Source of the DNA: Bin5 sp965221145
Lineage (GTDB): Bacteria > Chloroflexota > Anaerolineae > Caldilineales > Caldilineaceae
Length of the DNA: 64,000 nucleotides
NCBI GenBank assembly: GCA_965221145.1
Contig: OZ244877.1
Coordinates: forward strand, 434,001-498,000
Direction of reading: 5' to 3'
Under the pieces are notes generated by a model. It was given only the letters and a program-made list of their open reading frames with translations. It was not told the DNA's origin and did no database searches. This document shows positions 1 through 9,040 of this stretch, one piece after another. Position 1 is the first letter of the stretch. Every line of letters starts with the position of its first letter. The position numbers were made by a program, and so were the translations under genes.

Positions 1-378
1 AGTCTCGGTCCTTTTGCCAGGCCGTATGTTAAACATGAACCCGTGAATGTCGATCTGCTGGTTATGTTCGAGGGAGAAGATTATGCCAGAGAACCGAAGC
101 TGGGACCTGTCTCGGAGAATGTGGTAGATGCGTATTACTATTACGCAGAGGACGCAGGGGACTATGTCTTCGACGCGGCCCCTTGGAATTGGGTTGAGCG
201 TTCTGAAGCAGTCCTGCCCGTCATTCCAGCCGATGAATGGACATGGGCCAATGGCCCGGATTACATACATGGTGCTGAGAATATTCCCGTACCAGGAGGG
301 CACTATGACTTTTGGGAAAATCTGCCTTGGGGAGAAGCGCCCGACCCAGATGTTCCACCACCAGTATTTCCCTTCTGA
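1..378 (+). CDS. C-terminal part of an unrecognised protein, cut by the window edge
   Basis: The frame is open from base 1 (Ser-Leu-Gly-Pro...) to the stop at 376-378, so only the last 125 or so residues are visible; a GTG at 43 could start translation but the frame continues upstream. The visible part is acidic and rich in aromatic residues (a Tyr-Tyr-Tyr-Tyr run, many Trp) and ends in a proline-rich tail (PDPDVPPPVFPF). I do not recognise a family. Two duplicated lipoprotein genes follow, and farther on in this array toxin tips are each followed by a lipoprotein, so this could be the end of another toxin tip. That is inference from context only. Confidence 0.45.
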   Translation, partial: SLGPFARPYVKHEPVNVDLLVMFEGEDYAREPKLGPVSENVVDAYYYYAEDAGDYVFDAAPWNWVERSEAVLPVIPADEWTWANGPDYIHGAENIPVPGGHYDFWENLPWGEAPDPDVPPPVFPF

Positions 379-524
379 ATCAGGATTTTCGCTTCAAAGA
401 GACGAAAACTGAGAAAGTTTGTTATCGGAACCGCTCCGGGCTATGTTGCTTGCGTCTGACAGTTGAGAGGCGCCTTGAAGGATATTTTGCATCAGCACTG
501 TGGCCGACAGGACCGATCGAGTAG

Positions 525-1236
525 GTGGAAACTTGCGGTTCCAGAGCGGGGAAAACCGATCTGACGTTCCAAGACTGGAGGGAGGAGCATCGGCTCCATC
601 AGTTCATCGTTCAGGAGGCAGGCATGTTCGACAAAAAAAGACGGTTTGGGCTTACGCCGCTTTTTCTTCTCTTGGCGTCAGGGTTGTTGGCTGGTTGTCC
701 ACTTGGAGCGGAAACACGTTTGAGGGGCTATGCCCAAGAGTTCATAACAGCACTTGGCGTTGACATTGTGGAAGAGAAACATGAAGTTTTAGTTGCTCCT
801 ATCCACATAGATGAGCCGACTAGTTTCATGGTTTCCGAATATATTGTGTCCGATACTCCTGAGGAGGTGAAAGAGAAGCTAAAGGCGCTCCATCTTGCAG
901 AAAAGGGCTGGCTTGCGCCCAGCAAGAATGGTTGGATTGGAGGAAGGGTTTCTTCTCTATCACCGCGGCACGCAACGCCTGAGAGGGTGAAAGGAGAACT
1001 TGGATACCTGCTTCTTGATGGTGATCCTGACTTTGACTTCTTCCTGGTTTGCCCATGGTATAGGGTTTATAATCATTATGATGATGATGGAAGCTACTAT
1101 ATATCATTTCTTTATATGAACGCTGTCGCTCTAACCAATAGCGGAAAGCTTGTCGTTCGAATTCGTGACACAAAGAATGAAAGGTCTTTATCATGCTTAA
1201 CTGCGTCTGGGTCCAGAAACTGAACCATGAACTAAG
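525..1236 (+). repeat. Tandem duplication, copy 1 (712 bp)
   Basis: Copy 1 runs from GTGGAAACTTGCGG to CTAAG and aligns with 1294-2005 at a constant offset of 769 bases, so no net indel separates the copies. It contains one whole lipoprotein gene and its leader. The leader (first about 100 bases) is nearly identical between copies while the coding part has diverged. Confidence 0.85.
624..1223 (+). CDS. Predicted lipoprotein, tandem paralogue 1
   Basis: 199 residues from the ATG at 624, chosen because CAGGAGG lies 5 bases upstream and because it places a classic lipoprotein signal at the N terminus: MFDKKRRFGL, a hydrophobic stretch, then the lipobox Leu-Leu-Ala-Gly-Cys. The open frame extends back to 525, but that part is the conserved leader of the duplication. 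The mature part contains the stretches EYIVSDTPEEVKEKL and FLVCPWYRV, both kept in the paralogue at 1393-1992. No known family is recognised. Its place beside Rhs toxin cassettes, where two other lipoproteins overlap toxin tips, makes an immunity role possible. Base composition is clearly lower in GC than the Rhs core DNA that follows. Confidence 0.75.
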   Translation: MFDKKRRFGLTPLFLLLASGLLAGCPLGAETRLRGYAQEFITALGVDIVEEKHEVLVAPIHIDEPTSFMVSEYIVSDTPEEVKEKLKALHLAEKGWLAPSKNGWIGGRVSSLSPRHATPERVKGELGYLLLDGDPDFDFFLVCPWYRVYNHYDDDGSYYISFLYMNAVALTNSGKLVVRIRDTKNERSLSCLTASGSRN

Positions 1237-1262
1237 TAACTGTCCGCAAATAACATAGGGTT
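1234..1262 (+). repeat. Single end of a small inverted-repeat element
   Basis: TAAGTAACTGTCCGCAAA plus TAACATAG matches, with one difference, the left end of the complete 87-bp element at 9041-9127. Only one end is visible here. It lies just past copy 1 of the tandem duplication and fills part of the 57-bp spacer between the copies. Confidence 0.6.
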
Positions 1263-1293
1263 TGATTGATATTCAAGATATCGGTGTTGGTGT

Positions 1294-2005
1294 GTGGAAA
1301 CTTGCGGTTCCAGAGCGGGGAAAACCGATCTGACGTTTCTAGATTGGAGGGAGGAGCACCGGCTCCTTCAGTTCATCGTCAAGGAGGTAACAGTGTTCGA
1401 CTTGAAAAGACGGATTGGATTAACGTCACTTTTCTTGCTCTTGGTGGCGGGGTTATTGGTCAGCTGCTCTGCAGGTGCGGAAAAACGATTACGCGGCTAT
1501 GCCCAAGATTTCATTACGGCGCTTGATGTTGACGTTGTGGAAGAGAAACATTCAGTATTGATTGCTCTTTACCACATAGATGCGCCGAATAGTAGAATTT
1601 CTTCCGAATACATTGTGTCCGATGCGCCTGAGGAGGTGAAAGAGAAGCTAATGGCGTTCCATCTTGCAGAAGAGGGCTGGCTTGCACCCGACAAGAACGG
1701 TTGGATTGGAACAAAGGTTTCTTCTCTATCACAGGGGCACCCAACGCCTGAGCAAATGAAAGAAGATCTTGAAGAATGCTATCTTCCTGAAAGAGATTCT
1801 GGAGTTGGCTTCTTTCTGATATGCCCATGGTATCGGGTTAAGGATTATCTAGCTGATGACGGAAGCTTCTATACATCATTTCTTTACATGAACTATGTCG
1901 TACTGACTACGAGCGGAAAGCTCGTCGTTCGAATTCGCGACACGAAAAAGTGGTATTCATCGTGCTTTACTACGTTTGAGCCCAAAACCTGAACCACGAG
2001 CTAAG
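1294..2005 (+). repeat. Tandem duplication, copy 2 (712 bp)
   Basis: Second copy of the unit at 525-1236, collinear at an offset of 769 bases. It carries the second lipoprotein gene with its Shine-Dalgarno leader. Confidence 0.85.
1393..1992 (+). CDS. Predicted lipoprotein, tandem paralogue 2
   Basis: 199 residues from a GTG at 1393 with AAGGAGGT four bases upstream. It matches the paralogue at 624-1223 throughout: basic N terminus (VFDLKRRIGL), hydrophobic segment, lipobox ending Leu-Val-Ser-Cys, then EYIVSDAPEEVKEKL, GWLAPDKNGWIG, FLICPWYRV and a C-terminal KLVVRIRDTK. Differences are mostly substitutions, with no net change of length, so both copies look intact. Function unknown. The next feature is the truncated Rhs core at 2118, so this gene closes the upstream cassette. 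An extra or variant immunity protein is possible but unproven. Confidence 0.75.
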   Translation: MFDLKRRIGLTSLFLLLVAGLLVSCSAGAEKRLRGYAQDFITALDVDVVEEKHSVLIALYHIDAPNSRISSEYIVSDAPEEVKEKLMAFHLAEEGWLAPDKNGWIGTKVSSLSQGHPTPEQMKEDLEECYLPERDSGVGFFLICPWYRVKDYLADDGSFYTSFLYMNYVVLTTSGKLVVRIRDTKKWYSSCFTTFEPKT

Positions 2006-2117
2006 GTGCATCGCGATTATTGTCTTTAGAAACCATTTATAGTTCATACAATTGTCCACGTCGTTCTTTAACAGCTGAATTCCCCCTCTTTTCCCCGATT
2101 CAACCATCCTTTCCCCG

Positions 2118-4046
2118 CGCCAGGGCTGGGAGACGCCGCTGCACGGCTGCTCGGAGGTGGAGAACCGGCTCGAGACGGTGGTCGACTACGGCTATGACGG
2201 GCTGGGCCGGCTGCTGCGCACGAGCGTGCCGCGTGCGGTCGCGTTCAACTGGGTGCATGAAGCGGACTGGGATCTCGGCTACAGCGCCACCACCTACGAC
2301 GGACTCAGCCGCCCGGTCAGCGCGACCGCGCCCAACGGCAGCATGACGACCTTTCACTACAACGGGCTGACCGCCTCGGTGATCGGCGGGAGCGAGGGCG
2401 AGGATGAGCGGCGCATGTTCAGCTGGCAGCAGCAGGACCAGTTGGGGCGCACCACGCTGTTGCGCAGCTACACGCCGGGCGGCGACGAATGGACGCTGGC
2501 GGCCGAGATCTCGCTCACCTACGACGCGGCGGACCGCCTGACGCAGGTCTACCGCCGCGACGGCGGCGAGCGCCGCTGGCAGCGCACGAGCAGCATCGAC
2601 TACGACTTCCTGGGCCGCAAGACGAACATGAGCGACGCCGACCTGGGCAACTGGAGCTATGCCTACAACACGCTCGGCCAGTTGACGCGCCAGACCGACG
2701 CGCGCGACCAGACGAGTTGCCTCTACTACGACAGCCTCGGGCGCATGAGAGGCCGCGTGCAGCGCACGGATGAGAGTTGCGCGGCCACGGTGGCGGATGT
2801 GGACCTGGCGAGTTCCTACAGCTACGACCCGCAGGGCCGCGTGCAGAGCGTAGCCAACGCCAATATGAGCCGCAGCTACAGCTACGACAGCTACAGCCGT
2901 CTCAACCGCGAGACGGTCACGATAGACAGCCTGACGCGCGCGAGCAGCTACAGCTACGACGACTACCACCGGCCGACCGCGGTGACCTATCACGGCGGCG
3001 AGGTGGTGACGACGAAGTACGGCAGTCCGGGCGCGGCGGTGGGGCTGCGCAGTTCGGTGCATGGCGACATGGTGGACAACGTAAGTTTCGACGAGGCCGG
3101 GCGCATGATCGCGCTGCGTCTGCCGGCGGCCGGTGGGCTGTGGCGCACACAGAGCTACTATCCGTGGACGGTCAAGCGCAATGGCGGGATGTTGGAGAGC
3201 CTCAAGGTGGGTTTGAGCGAGGGCGGGGGCGAGCGCCTGAGCCGCAGCTACGCCTACAACAGCTTCGGCGACATCACCGCTCTTACCGAGGAGACGACCA
3301 GTTACAGCTTCACCTATGACGGTCTGGGTCGGCTGACCGGCGCGTATGGCCGCACCTACAGCTACGACGCGGCCAACCGGCTGACCTCCTTCAACGGGCA
3401 GATTTACAACTACTACGACGCCGGGCCGTACCATGCGGTCGACCGCATCGGCGACTTCGACCGCTTCGACTATGACGCCAACGGCAACATGGTCAAACGC
3501 AACAAGGGTCTTGATAGCCAGCAGACGCTGGTGTGGGACGCCGAGAACCGGCTGTCGCAGGTGCAGGACAGCAACGGCGACCAGCTCGAGCAGTACTGGT
3601 ATGAGGCGGATGGCGGGCGCGTCAAGAAGGTTAGTGGCACGACCACTACATACACCTTCTTTGGCCACTATGAAGAGGAGGTCGTCGACGGCACGACCAC
3701 CGCCATCAGCCACTATAGCTTCGGCGTTGTGCGTGTTGCGGTCAAGCGCGGCAACACCCTCTACCACCTGCACGGCGACCACCTCGGCAGCACATCCCTC
3801 ACAACAGATGGATCAACCGTAGAGGCCGGCCGCGCCTACTACGCCTACGGTTCTGAGCGCAGCGCGACGGGCGACCTCAGGACCGACCACACGTTTACCG
3901 GCCAGAAGCGCGACGCGACGGGTCTGATGTACTACAACGCCCGCTACTACGACGGGTGTGGTCCAGATTTGGGGGCGACCAGAGTGGCTGGCATCGGAAT
4001 CCAGTGTAGCTTTCCAGAGACAGCCAGAAACTCACCCCCATTGTGA
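2118..4046 (+). pseudogene. rhs: Rhs/YD-repeat core, 5'-truncated and split from its toxin tip
   Basis: The frame carries repeated YD motifs (YDGLGRL, YDSLGRM, YSYDSYSRL, YDAANRLTSF) followed by the Rhs-associated core (HLHGDHLGSTSLTT, TFTGQKRDATGLMYYNARYYD). These beta-strand shells encapsulate C-terminal toxins in Rhs effectors. Homology begins abruptly near 2118 with no secretion signal or N-terminal domain and no convincing start; GTG 2157 is merely the first start codon. At 3954 a 104-bp inverted-repeat element interrupts the last core motif between Asp and Pro, and 34 foreign codons lead to a stop. The frame resumes in the tip at 4043. Without the insertion plus its target duplication (110 bp) core and tip would be one gene. 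Confidence 0.9.
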
Positions 4047-4057
4047 ACCGCACCCCC
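3954..4057 (+). mobile_element. Short inverted-repeat element (repeat family C) inserted in rhs
   Basis: Ends read GGGTGTGGTCCA on the left and, on the reverse strand, GGGTGCGGTTCA on the right, followed on both sides by a G-rich inner repeat. CTACGAC occurs directly before the left end and directly after the right end, fitting a target duplication of about 7 bases. The uninterrupted counterpart is seen at 5919-5930, where TACTACGACCCC is continuous. The inner part (CCAGTGTAGCT, CAGAGACAGCCAGAAA) is similar to 48242-48348. No transposase is encoded. Confidence 0.8.
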
Positions 4058-4960
4058 TACGACCCCGCCCTCGGCACGTTCATCTCGCCGGATTCGATGG
4101 TGCCCGGCGCCGGGCAGGTGATAAACTACAACCGCTTCCTCTACGCCCGCGGCAATCCGCTCAAGTACACGGACCCGACGGGACATGACGCTCTAGGCTC
4201 GGCTTGGGTACAAGAGTTCAAGGACAATCATGGTGGACAAGCGCCAAACCGTAGAGACCGTTTTGACAGGGTCGTTTCGCTTACAATGGCCGGCCCTGAT
4301 TCCGGAAGTCGAACCTGGACTGACCGGGATTGGCAGAAAAACGCGATCACTCCGGTACTCACCCCTGAGGAGGTGCGGGATTTAGCTGGAATAAAAGTTG
4401 ACAGCTCTTGGAAGCCGAACCATGCTGCGGAGTTGGGCCTGCTCACAGAGGGCGTCCTTTGGGCTGGAGGAAAACTCGGCACGCTTATCGGTGGTAGTGC
4501 AAAAGAGGGTCTTGCTCACCTGAAGACCTTAAGCGGCGGTGGCGTGACTTGGTTTCGAAAATCTACACATAAAGAGTTTTGTCCAGGCATTATTGCTCCT
4601 TTGGCCTGCACTGAACCGGAGGGAATCTATTTCTTTGATAGTCTATTTGCAGGTCCTCCATCCGCCGCGCAGGGAGCGGCGATTCATGAACTGATGCATG
4701 TAATCCAGAACACGTGTTACGTTGACTGCCGATTGCTTAGCGATGAGGCCAAACGATTCAGTAGGTATCCGTTGTCTATCTTGACGGGGAAATATTACCT
4801 GACGCCATATTCCGCACTCACTGGCTGGAAGGAATATTGGGCTGAGGCTGTTACGGTCTGGGTTTTGGGGCCTGCCTATCCCGGCGTGCCGTCGGACATA
4901 AACGAAGAAGATTACATTTCGGACATATATGGGTGGGTCGAAGAGGTCTTGAATCCATGA
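4043..4960 (+). CDS. Rhs toxin tip with HExxH metalloprotease motif (tip 1)
   Basis: 305 residues from a GTG at 4043 inside the inserted element; no good ribosome site is visible, so expression is doubtful. Residues 1-48 are the end of the Rhs core (YDPALGTFISPDS, NPLKYTDPTGHD), whose DPTG marks the boundary where tips are exchanged. The following 256 residues are the tip: WTDRDWQ, then HELMH at about residue 215 (HExxH zinc site), and KEYWAEAVTVWVLG farther on, where a Glu could be the third ligand. Tip 2 at 5733-6875 keeps this architecture, so these are two alleles of one protease-like toxin. The stop overlaps the next start as ATGA. Confidence 0.8.
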   Translation: MNRTPYDPALGTFISPDSMVPGAGQVINYNRFLYARGNPLKYTDPTGHDALGSAWVQEFKDNHGGQAPNRRDRFDRVVSLTMAGPDSGSRTWTDRDWQKNAITPVLTPEEVRDLAGIKVDSSWKPNHAAELGLLTEGVLWAGGKLGTLIGGSAKEGLAHLKTLSGGGVTWFRKSTHKEFCPGIIAPLACTEPEGIYFFDSLFAGPPSAAQGAAIHELMHVIQNTCYVDCRLLSDEAKRFSRYPLSILTGKYYLTPYSALTGWKEYWAEAVTVWVLGPAYPGVPSDINEEDYISDIYGWVEEVLNP

Positions 4961-5667
4961 ACGTTCTCATAAGGGCGCACGGACGCCGGGTTACGCTTGC
5001 TCTCCTGCTTATCCTTGTCGTTGCAGGGTGCGACCATCCGCCCCCTCTGCCCTTTTCATGCAGCAACTTCACCGAATCGTACTGGGTAGAATTCGGCTTT
5101 GGCGTCGACTCGCCGGCTGAGGTTGCCTCGACCGTGTCCCGGCTATGGGGCGTCAACAGAGACAAAATCAGCGATGAAGAAGAGAGGACGAGAACGGTTT
5201 CCGCCTTGTTCTGGATCGATAGAAAGATCTACGGCAAGTTAGCTGGATACGGCTTTTGGTTCCGAGAAGGCGAACTCGCCAAAGTTGAAGCAATCTGGCG
5301 TTACCCGAATCCCACACTGTCTCAGGCAATCGACTGTCTGGGCGAGCCCGAACACTATATCGCTTTTGTAACTCCGGTGGCGCACTCCGCCATCTTAACG
5401 CTTGATCTCGTGTATCCTGTAAAAGGGATCGTCGTCCACTATTTCGATCTGTACACGACTGATCAGATTCACCCCTACTTGCGCATCAGAAAAATGTCTG
5501 TCGTTGCCCCGGGAACAACAGAGGAAGTTGTGCAGGTGGCCTATAGCATAGGCGTGTCCGACCATCAACTCTACCGCCATTCCGCTTGCTTGCGAAAACC
5601 TTGGCCCGGCTCGTTTGAGGCGATTGAGGTAGCGCCGGCTGTTGAATTTTACCAATGTCTGCCCTGA
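4957..5667 (+). CDS. Predicted lipoprotein immunity protein for tip 1
   Basis: 236 residues. The ATG at 4957 overlaps the toxin-tip stop in ATGA, which decides the start and implies translational coupling. The N terminus is a lipoprotein signal: MNVLIRAHGRR, hydrophobic segment, lipobox Val-Val-Ala-Gly-Cys. The mature protein has ESYWVEFGFGVDS, QAIDCLGEPEHY and a C-terminal RKPWPGSFEAIEV, all shared with the lipoprotein at 6872-7636. A cognate lipoprotein fused by overlap to each of two related toxin tips is the usual arrangement for an immunity gene. Lipid anchoring suggests it protects on the outer side of a membrane. The immunity role is inferred; no known family is recognised. Confidence 0.75.
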   Translation: MNVLIRAHGRRVTLALLLILVVAGCDHPPPLPFSCSNFTESYWVEFGFGVDSPAEVASTVSRLWGVNRDKISDEEERTRTVSALFWIDRKIYGKLAGYGFWFREGELAKVEAIWRYPNPTLSQAIDCLGEPEHYIAFVTPVAHSAILTLDLVYPVKGIVVHYFDLYTTDQIHPYLRIRKMSVVAPGTTEEVVQVAYSIGVSDHQLYRHSACLRKPWPGSFEAIEVAPAVEFYQCLP

Positions 5668-5732
5668 ATCATTATCTTCGACGACCTATCTGAGAGGCTG
5701 AACAGAACAGCGCTTCAGATGAGCGAGTCAGC

Positions 5733-6875
5733 CACCTGCACGGCGACCACCTCGGCAGCACCTCGCTGACCACGCAAGGGTCGTCCACGACAGCCAGCCG
5801 TACCTACTACGCCTACGGTGCCGAGCGCAGCGCGTCGGGCGACCTCAGGACCGACCACACGTTTACCGGGCAGAAGCGCGACGCGACGGGGCTGATGTAT
5901 TACAACGCGCGGTACTACGACCCCGCGCTCGGCGCCTTCATCTCGCCGGATTCGATGGTACCCAACCCGGCAAGTGTCATCGACCACAACCGCTTCCTCT
6001 ATGCACGCGGCAATCCGCTTAAGTACACGGACCCGACGGGACATGATCCGCTCAGCGATGAATGGGTGCGAGACTTCAAAAAAGCCGTTGGACGGCCACC
6101 AGGGCCTGGCGACAAAGCGAACAGACTCATCTCGGTGTTTATCTCTGGCCCCGGCGGCTACTGGACGGATGCAGATTGGCAGGATTTCCCGAACAAGAAG
6201 ATGGGATACATCAGGCAAGTGCTCGATGCAGCAGGCATAGTTCTTGGCCAAGGCTGGGGCCCGGCCTACGATGAGGAACTATTCATGCTCGGGCAGGGCG
6301 TCATTCAGTTGGGGTATCAGATCAGCACAGTCAAAAATGTTAGTGTGGCAGAGGGTCTTAAGCAACTTAAGACTCGAATCGATGATAAAGTAATCTTTGA
6401 TCACCTCGATGCAGGGAGTTTCATTTGCTCCTTTGGTGGCGCCTGCGCACTGGATGATGGAAGGATCAGTTTCCATAGTGGCCCGGGCGGCGTGTTCGAT
6501 CGAGGAACGCTCTCTCAATCGGAGCACCACAACTACATTCGTGCCTTCGCCGTGCATGAGTTGGCGCACAAAGTCCACCTCAACATAGCCAGAAGCATCC
6601 ATGGTGACCTTGCATCTTGTGACAAGGCCATTATTCGTCAGGTGTGCCGACAAACGGCCAATGCCAGGCTGCTGGATATGAGTATAGGGCAGCTGCTGTA
6701 CCGGGCCGATAACCAGATCACGGGTTATGGCAAAAACTATCGAGAGCACTGGGCGGAAATGGTCGCGGACTGGGTATACGGTAACGATTATACGCCGCGG
6801 CCAGAGCACCAGAATATCAGAAACAACGTCAATGACGCCCAGATAAGATCCATCGAAAGGATATTTTGGCCATGA
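5733..6875 (+). CDS. Rhs core stub with HExxH toxin tip (tip 2)
   Basis: Rhs homology begins abruptly at 5733 (HLHGDHLGSTSLTT), equivalent to about 3767 in the first fragment, and runs in frame through TFTGQKRDATG and YYNARYYDPALGAF to NPLKYTDPTGHD. There is no start in the upstream part; ATG 5895 lies at the core end. The tip (about 276 residues) shows WTDADWQ, HELAH at about residue 221 counted from 5895, and REHWAEMVADWVYG, matching the HELMH and EYWAEAVTVWVLG of tip 1. Such promoterless tip modules are reservoirs that replace the tip of a full-length Rhs gene by recombination through the shared core. The stop overlaps the next gene as ATGA. Confidence 0.8.
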   Translation, partial: HLHGDHLGSTSLTTQGSSTTASRTYYAYGAERSASGDLRTDHTFTGQKRDATGLMYYNARYYDPALGAFISPDSMVPNPASVIDHNRFLYARGNPLKYTDPTGHDPLSDEWVRDFKKAVGRPPGPGDKANRLISVFISGPGGYWTDADWQDFPNKKMGYIRQVLDAAGIVLGQGWGPAYDEELFMLGQGVIQLGYQISTVKNVSVAEGLKQLKTRIDDKVIFDHLDAGSFICSFGGACALDDGRISFHSGPGGVFDRGTLSQSEHHNYIRAFAVHELAHKVHLNIARSIHGDLASCDKAIIRQVCRQTANARLLDMSIGQLLYRADNQITGYGKNYREHWAEMVADWVYGNDYTPRPEHQNIRNNVNDAQIRSIERIFWP

Positions 6876-7636
6876 ACCATATTGCAACCCGGAACGGATT
6901 GACACGCGGGCTGTCCCGATGTTCCCTTATCGCAACGCTTGCTGTTCTGGTGGGGTTGCTGCTCGCGGCCTGCATCCCGGAAAGGCCGGAATATGGGCCG
7001 CCGGAGCCATTTCCCTGCCCCAGATTTGGCGTGCATTTCTGGCAAGAGTTCAACGTAGGCGTGGATTCTGCCGATGATGTGATCGCCAAAATAATGAGAC
7101 TTTGGGGCCACGACCGCGCGGAGATCATGCTGACCGAACTTTCCGATGATCGTCTTCAGATGAATTGGCCGGACAGCAGCGCTGCCGGCATCAAAGCCGG
7201 GTTCTCGGCCCAATTCCGCCACGACCGTCTTACACGCATACAGATGTTCCAGTGGCGACTTCCTGAGCCTGCCTTGGTCCAGGTGATCGACTGCCTCGGA
7301 CCGCCTAATTACTATCATGCTTCGTACGCTGCCGGAATCGAGAGCACAGACGTATGTATAGCAACCTGGTATGTGGAAAAGGGAATTGTCATCAGTGGTT
7401 GTGATTTCAACTTTTACCCTTGGGAACATCTGTTGACAATTATTCCTCCTGGATTTCGCATGGATGGGCTCAATGTCCTTCCCGCCGGACTTGAAGAGAT
7501 GGCGCGCAGCTTCACATACATGGAAAGAGATGGCAATCTTATGCTCTGCGTTCTGAAACCATGGCCAGGTTCGATCGAAGCAATTGAAATAGAAGAAGAC
7601 ATTTACGCCCCTTGTGAAGAGTCCGATACCGGTTGA
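6872..7636 (+). CDS. Predicted lipoprotein immunity protein for tip 2
   Basis: 254 residues from ATG 6872, which overlaps the tip-2 stop as ATGA. A lipoprotein signal is clear: a basic N terminus (RNGLTRGLSR), a hydrophobic core and the lipobox Leu-Leu-Ala-Ala-Cys. The mature part contains VHFWQEFNVGVDSADDV, QVIDCLGPPNYY and LKPWPGSIEAIEI, aligning end to end with the lipoprotein at 4957-5667. Parallel divergence of tips and lipoproteins is expected of toxin-immunity pairs. Function inferred from position and pairing. Confidence 0.75.
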   Translation: MNHIATRNGLTRGLSRCSLIATLAVLVGLLLAACIPERPEYGPPEPFPCPRFGVHFWQEFNVGVDSADDVIAKIMRLWGHDRAEIMLTELSDDRLQMNWPDSSAAGIKAGFSAQFRHDRLTRIQMFQWRLPEPALVQVIDCLGPPNYYHASYAAGIESTDVCIATWYVEKGIVISGCDFNFYPWEHLLTIIPPGFRMDGLNVLPAGLEEMARSFTYMERDGNLMLCVLKPWPGSIEAIEIEEDIYAPCEESDTG

Positions 7637-7845
7637 TGCGGTGCATTCTGCCACGCTTGAACGGCACAAATGGCATAGCCCAGTGTCCTCAACGAACAGG
7701 AGATGGCTGGCCGCAGGAACAAGGCAGAGCAATGATCCCTCCGGTTCGTCCTGCGATTAGCACGCTCTTCTTATGACGACCTACGTGCTGACCGTGCAAA
7801 GGTCAGCATCGCTCTCTAACAACCGAATGTCCCCTCGAAACGTCC

Positions 7846-8936
7846 CTACGACCCGCAGGGGCGCGTGCAGAGCGTATCCAACGCCAACGTGAGCCGCAGC
7901 TACAGCTACGACAGCTACAGCCGCGCCAACCGCGTGACGGTCACGATCGACAGCCTGACGCGCAGCAGCAGCTTCAGCTATGACGACTACCACCGCCCGA
8001 CCGCGGTCACCTATCACGGCGGCGAGGTGGTGAAGACGAAGTACGGCAGTCCGGGCGTATCGGTGGGGCTGACCAGTTCAGTGCATGGCGAACTGGTGGA
8101 CAACGTAAGTTTCGACGAGGCCGGGCGCATGACCGCGCTGCGTCTGCCAGCGGCCGGCGGGCTGTGGCGGACGCAGAGCTACTATCCGTGGACGGTGAAG
8201 CGCAACGGCGGGATGTTAGAGAGCCTGAAAGTGGGCTTGAGCGAGGGCGGCGGCGAGCGCCTGAGCCGCAGCTACGCCTACAACAGCTTCGGCGACATCA
8301 CCGCATTGACCGAAGACACCACCAGCTACACGTTCGGCTACGACGAGCTGGGCCGGCCGACCAGCGCGTATGGCCGGACGTACAGCTACGACGCGGCGAA
8401 CCGGCTGACCTCTTTCAATGGGCAGACGTACAACTACTACGACGCCGGTCCGTACCATGCGGTCGACCGCATCGGCGACTTCGACCGCTTCGACTATGAC
8501 GCCAACGGCAACATGGTGGTGCGCAACAAAGGTCTGACCAGCCAGCAGACGCTGGTGTGGGACGCTGAGAACCGGCTGTCGCAGGTGCAGGACAACAACG
8601 GCGACCTGGTCGAGCAGTACTGGTACAGCGTGGGTGGCGCGCGCGTCAAGAAGGTGAGCGGCACGACCACGACCTACACCTTCTTCGGCCACTACGAGGA
8701 GGAAGTCACCGACGGCACGACCACCGCCATCAGCCACTACAGCTTCAGCGGCCTGCGCGTTGCGGTCAAGCGCGGCAGCACGCTCTACCACCTGCACGGC
8801 GACCATCTGGGCAGTACCTCACTGACGACGGCAGGGTCAGCTGTAGAGGCCAGCCGCGCCTACTACGCCTACGGCGCTGAGCGCAGCGCGACGGGGGATC
8901 ACCAGACCGACCGCACGTTCACCGGTCAGAAGCGGA
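7846..8936 (+). pseudogene. Rhs core fragment without start or tip
   Basis: Homology to the first Rhs fragment starts at about 7846 (TACGACCCGCAGGG, equivalent to 2823) and ends at about 8936 in TFTGQKR, just before the DATGLMYYNARYYDP block. YD repeats, DRFDYDANGNMVVRNKG and LHGDHLGSTSLTT are intact. Past 8936 the frame reads unrelated residues to a stop at 9028. So the piece lacks the N-terminal region, the last core block and any tip. Identity to the first fragment is very high, which would let the two recombine. Confidence 0.85.
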
Positions 8937-9040
8937 CTTTGCCCGCGGGGATAGACCGAGGACCTGATTGCCTCGGGGGAAGGCGTATTCGCCGCTTTCT
9001 GCAGTTCGAGCGATCAAAAAGCCTCTGAGAGCCGTTCTAA

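Noticed and set aside
2100..3782. Long open frame of 560 codons on the minus strand of the Rhs core
   Set aside because: It mirrors the YD repeats codon for codon and is rich in Val, Ala, Arg and His as expected from the complement of a GC-rich gene; no motif.
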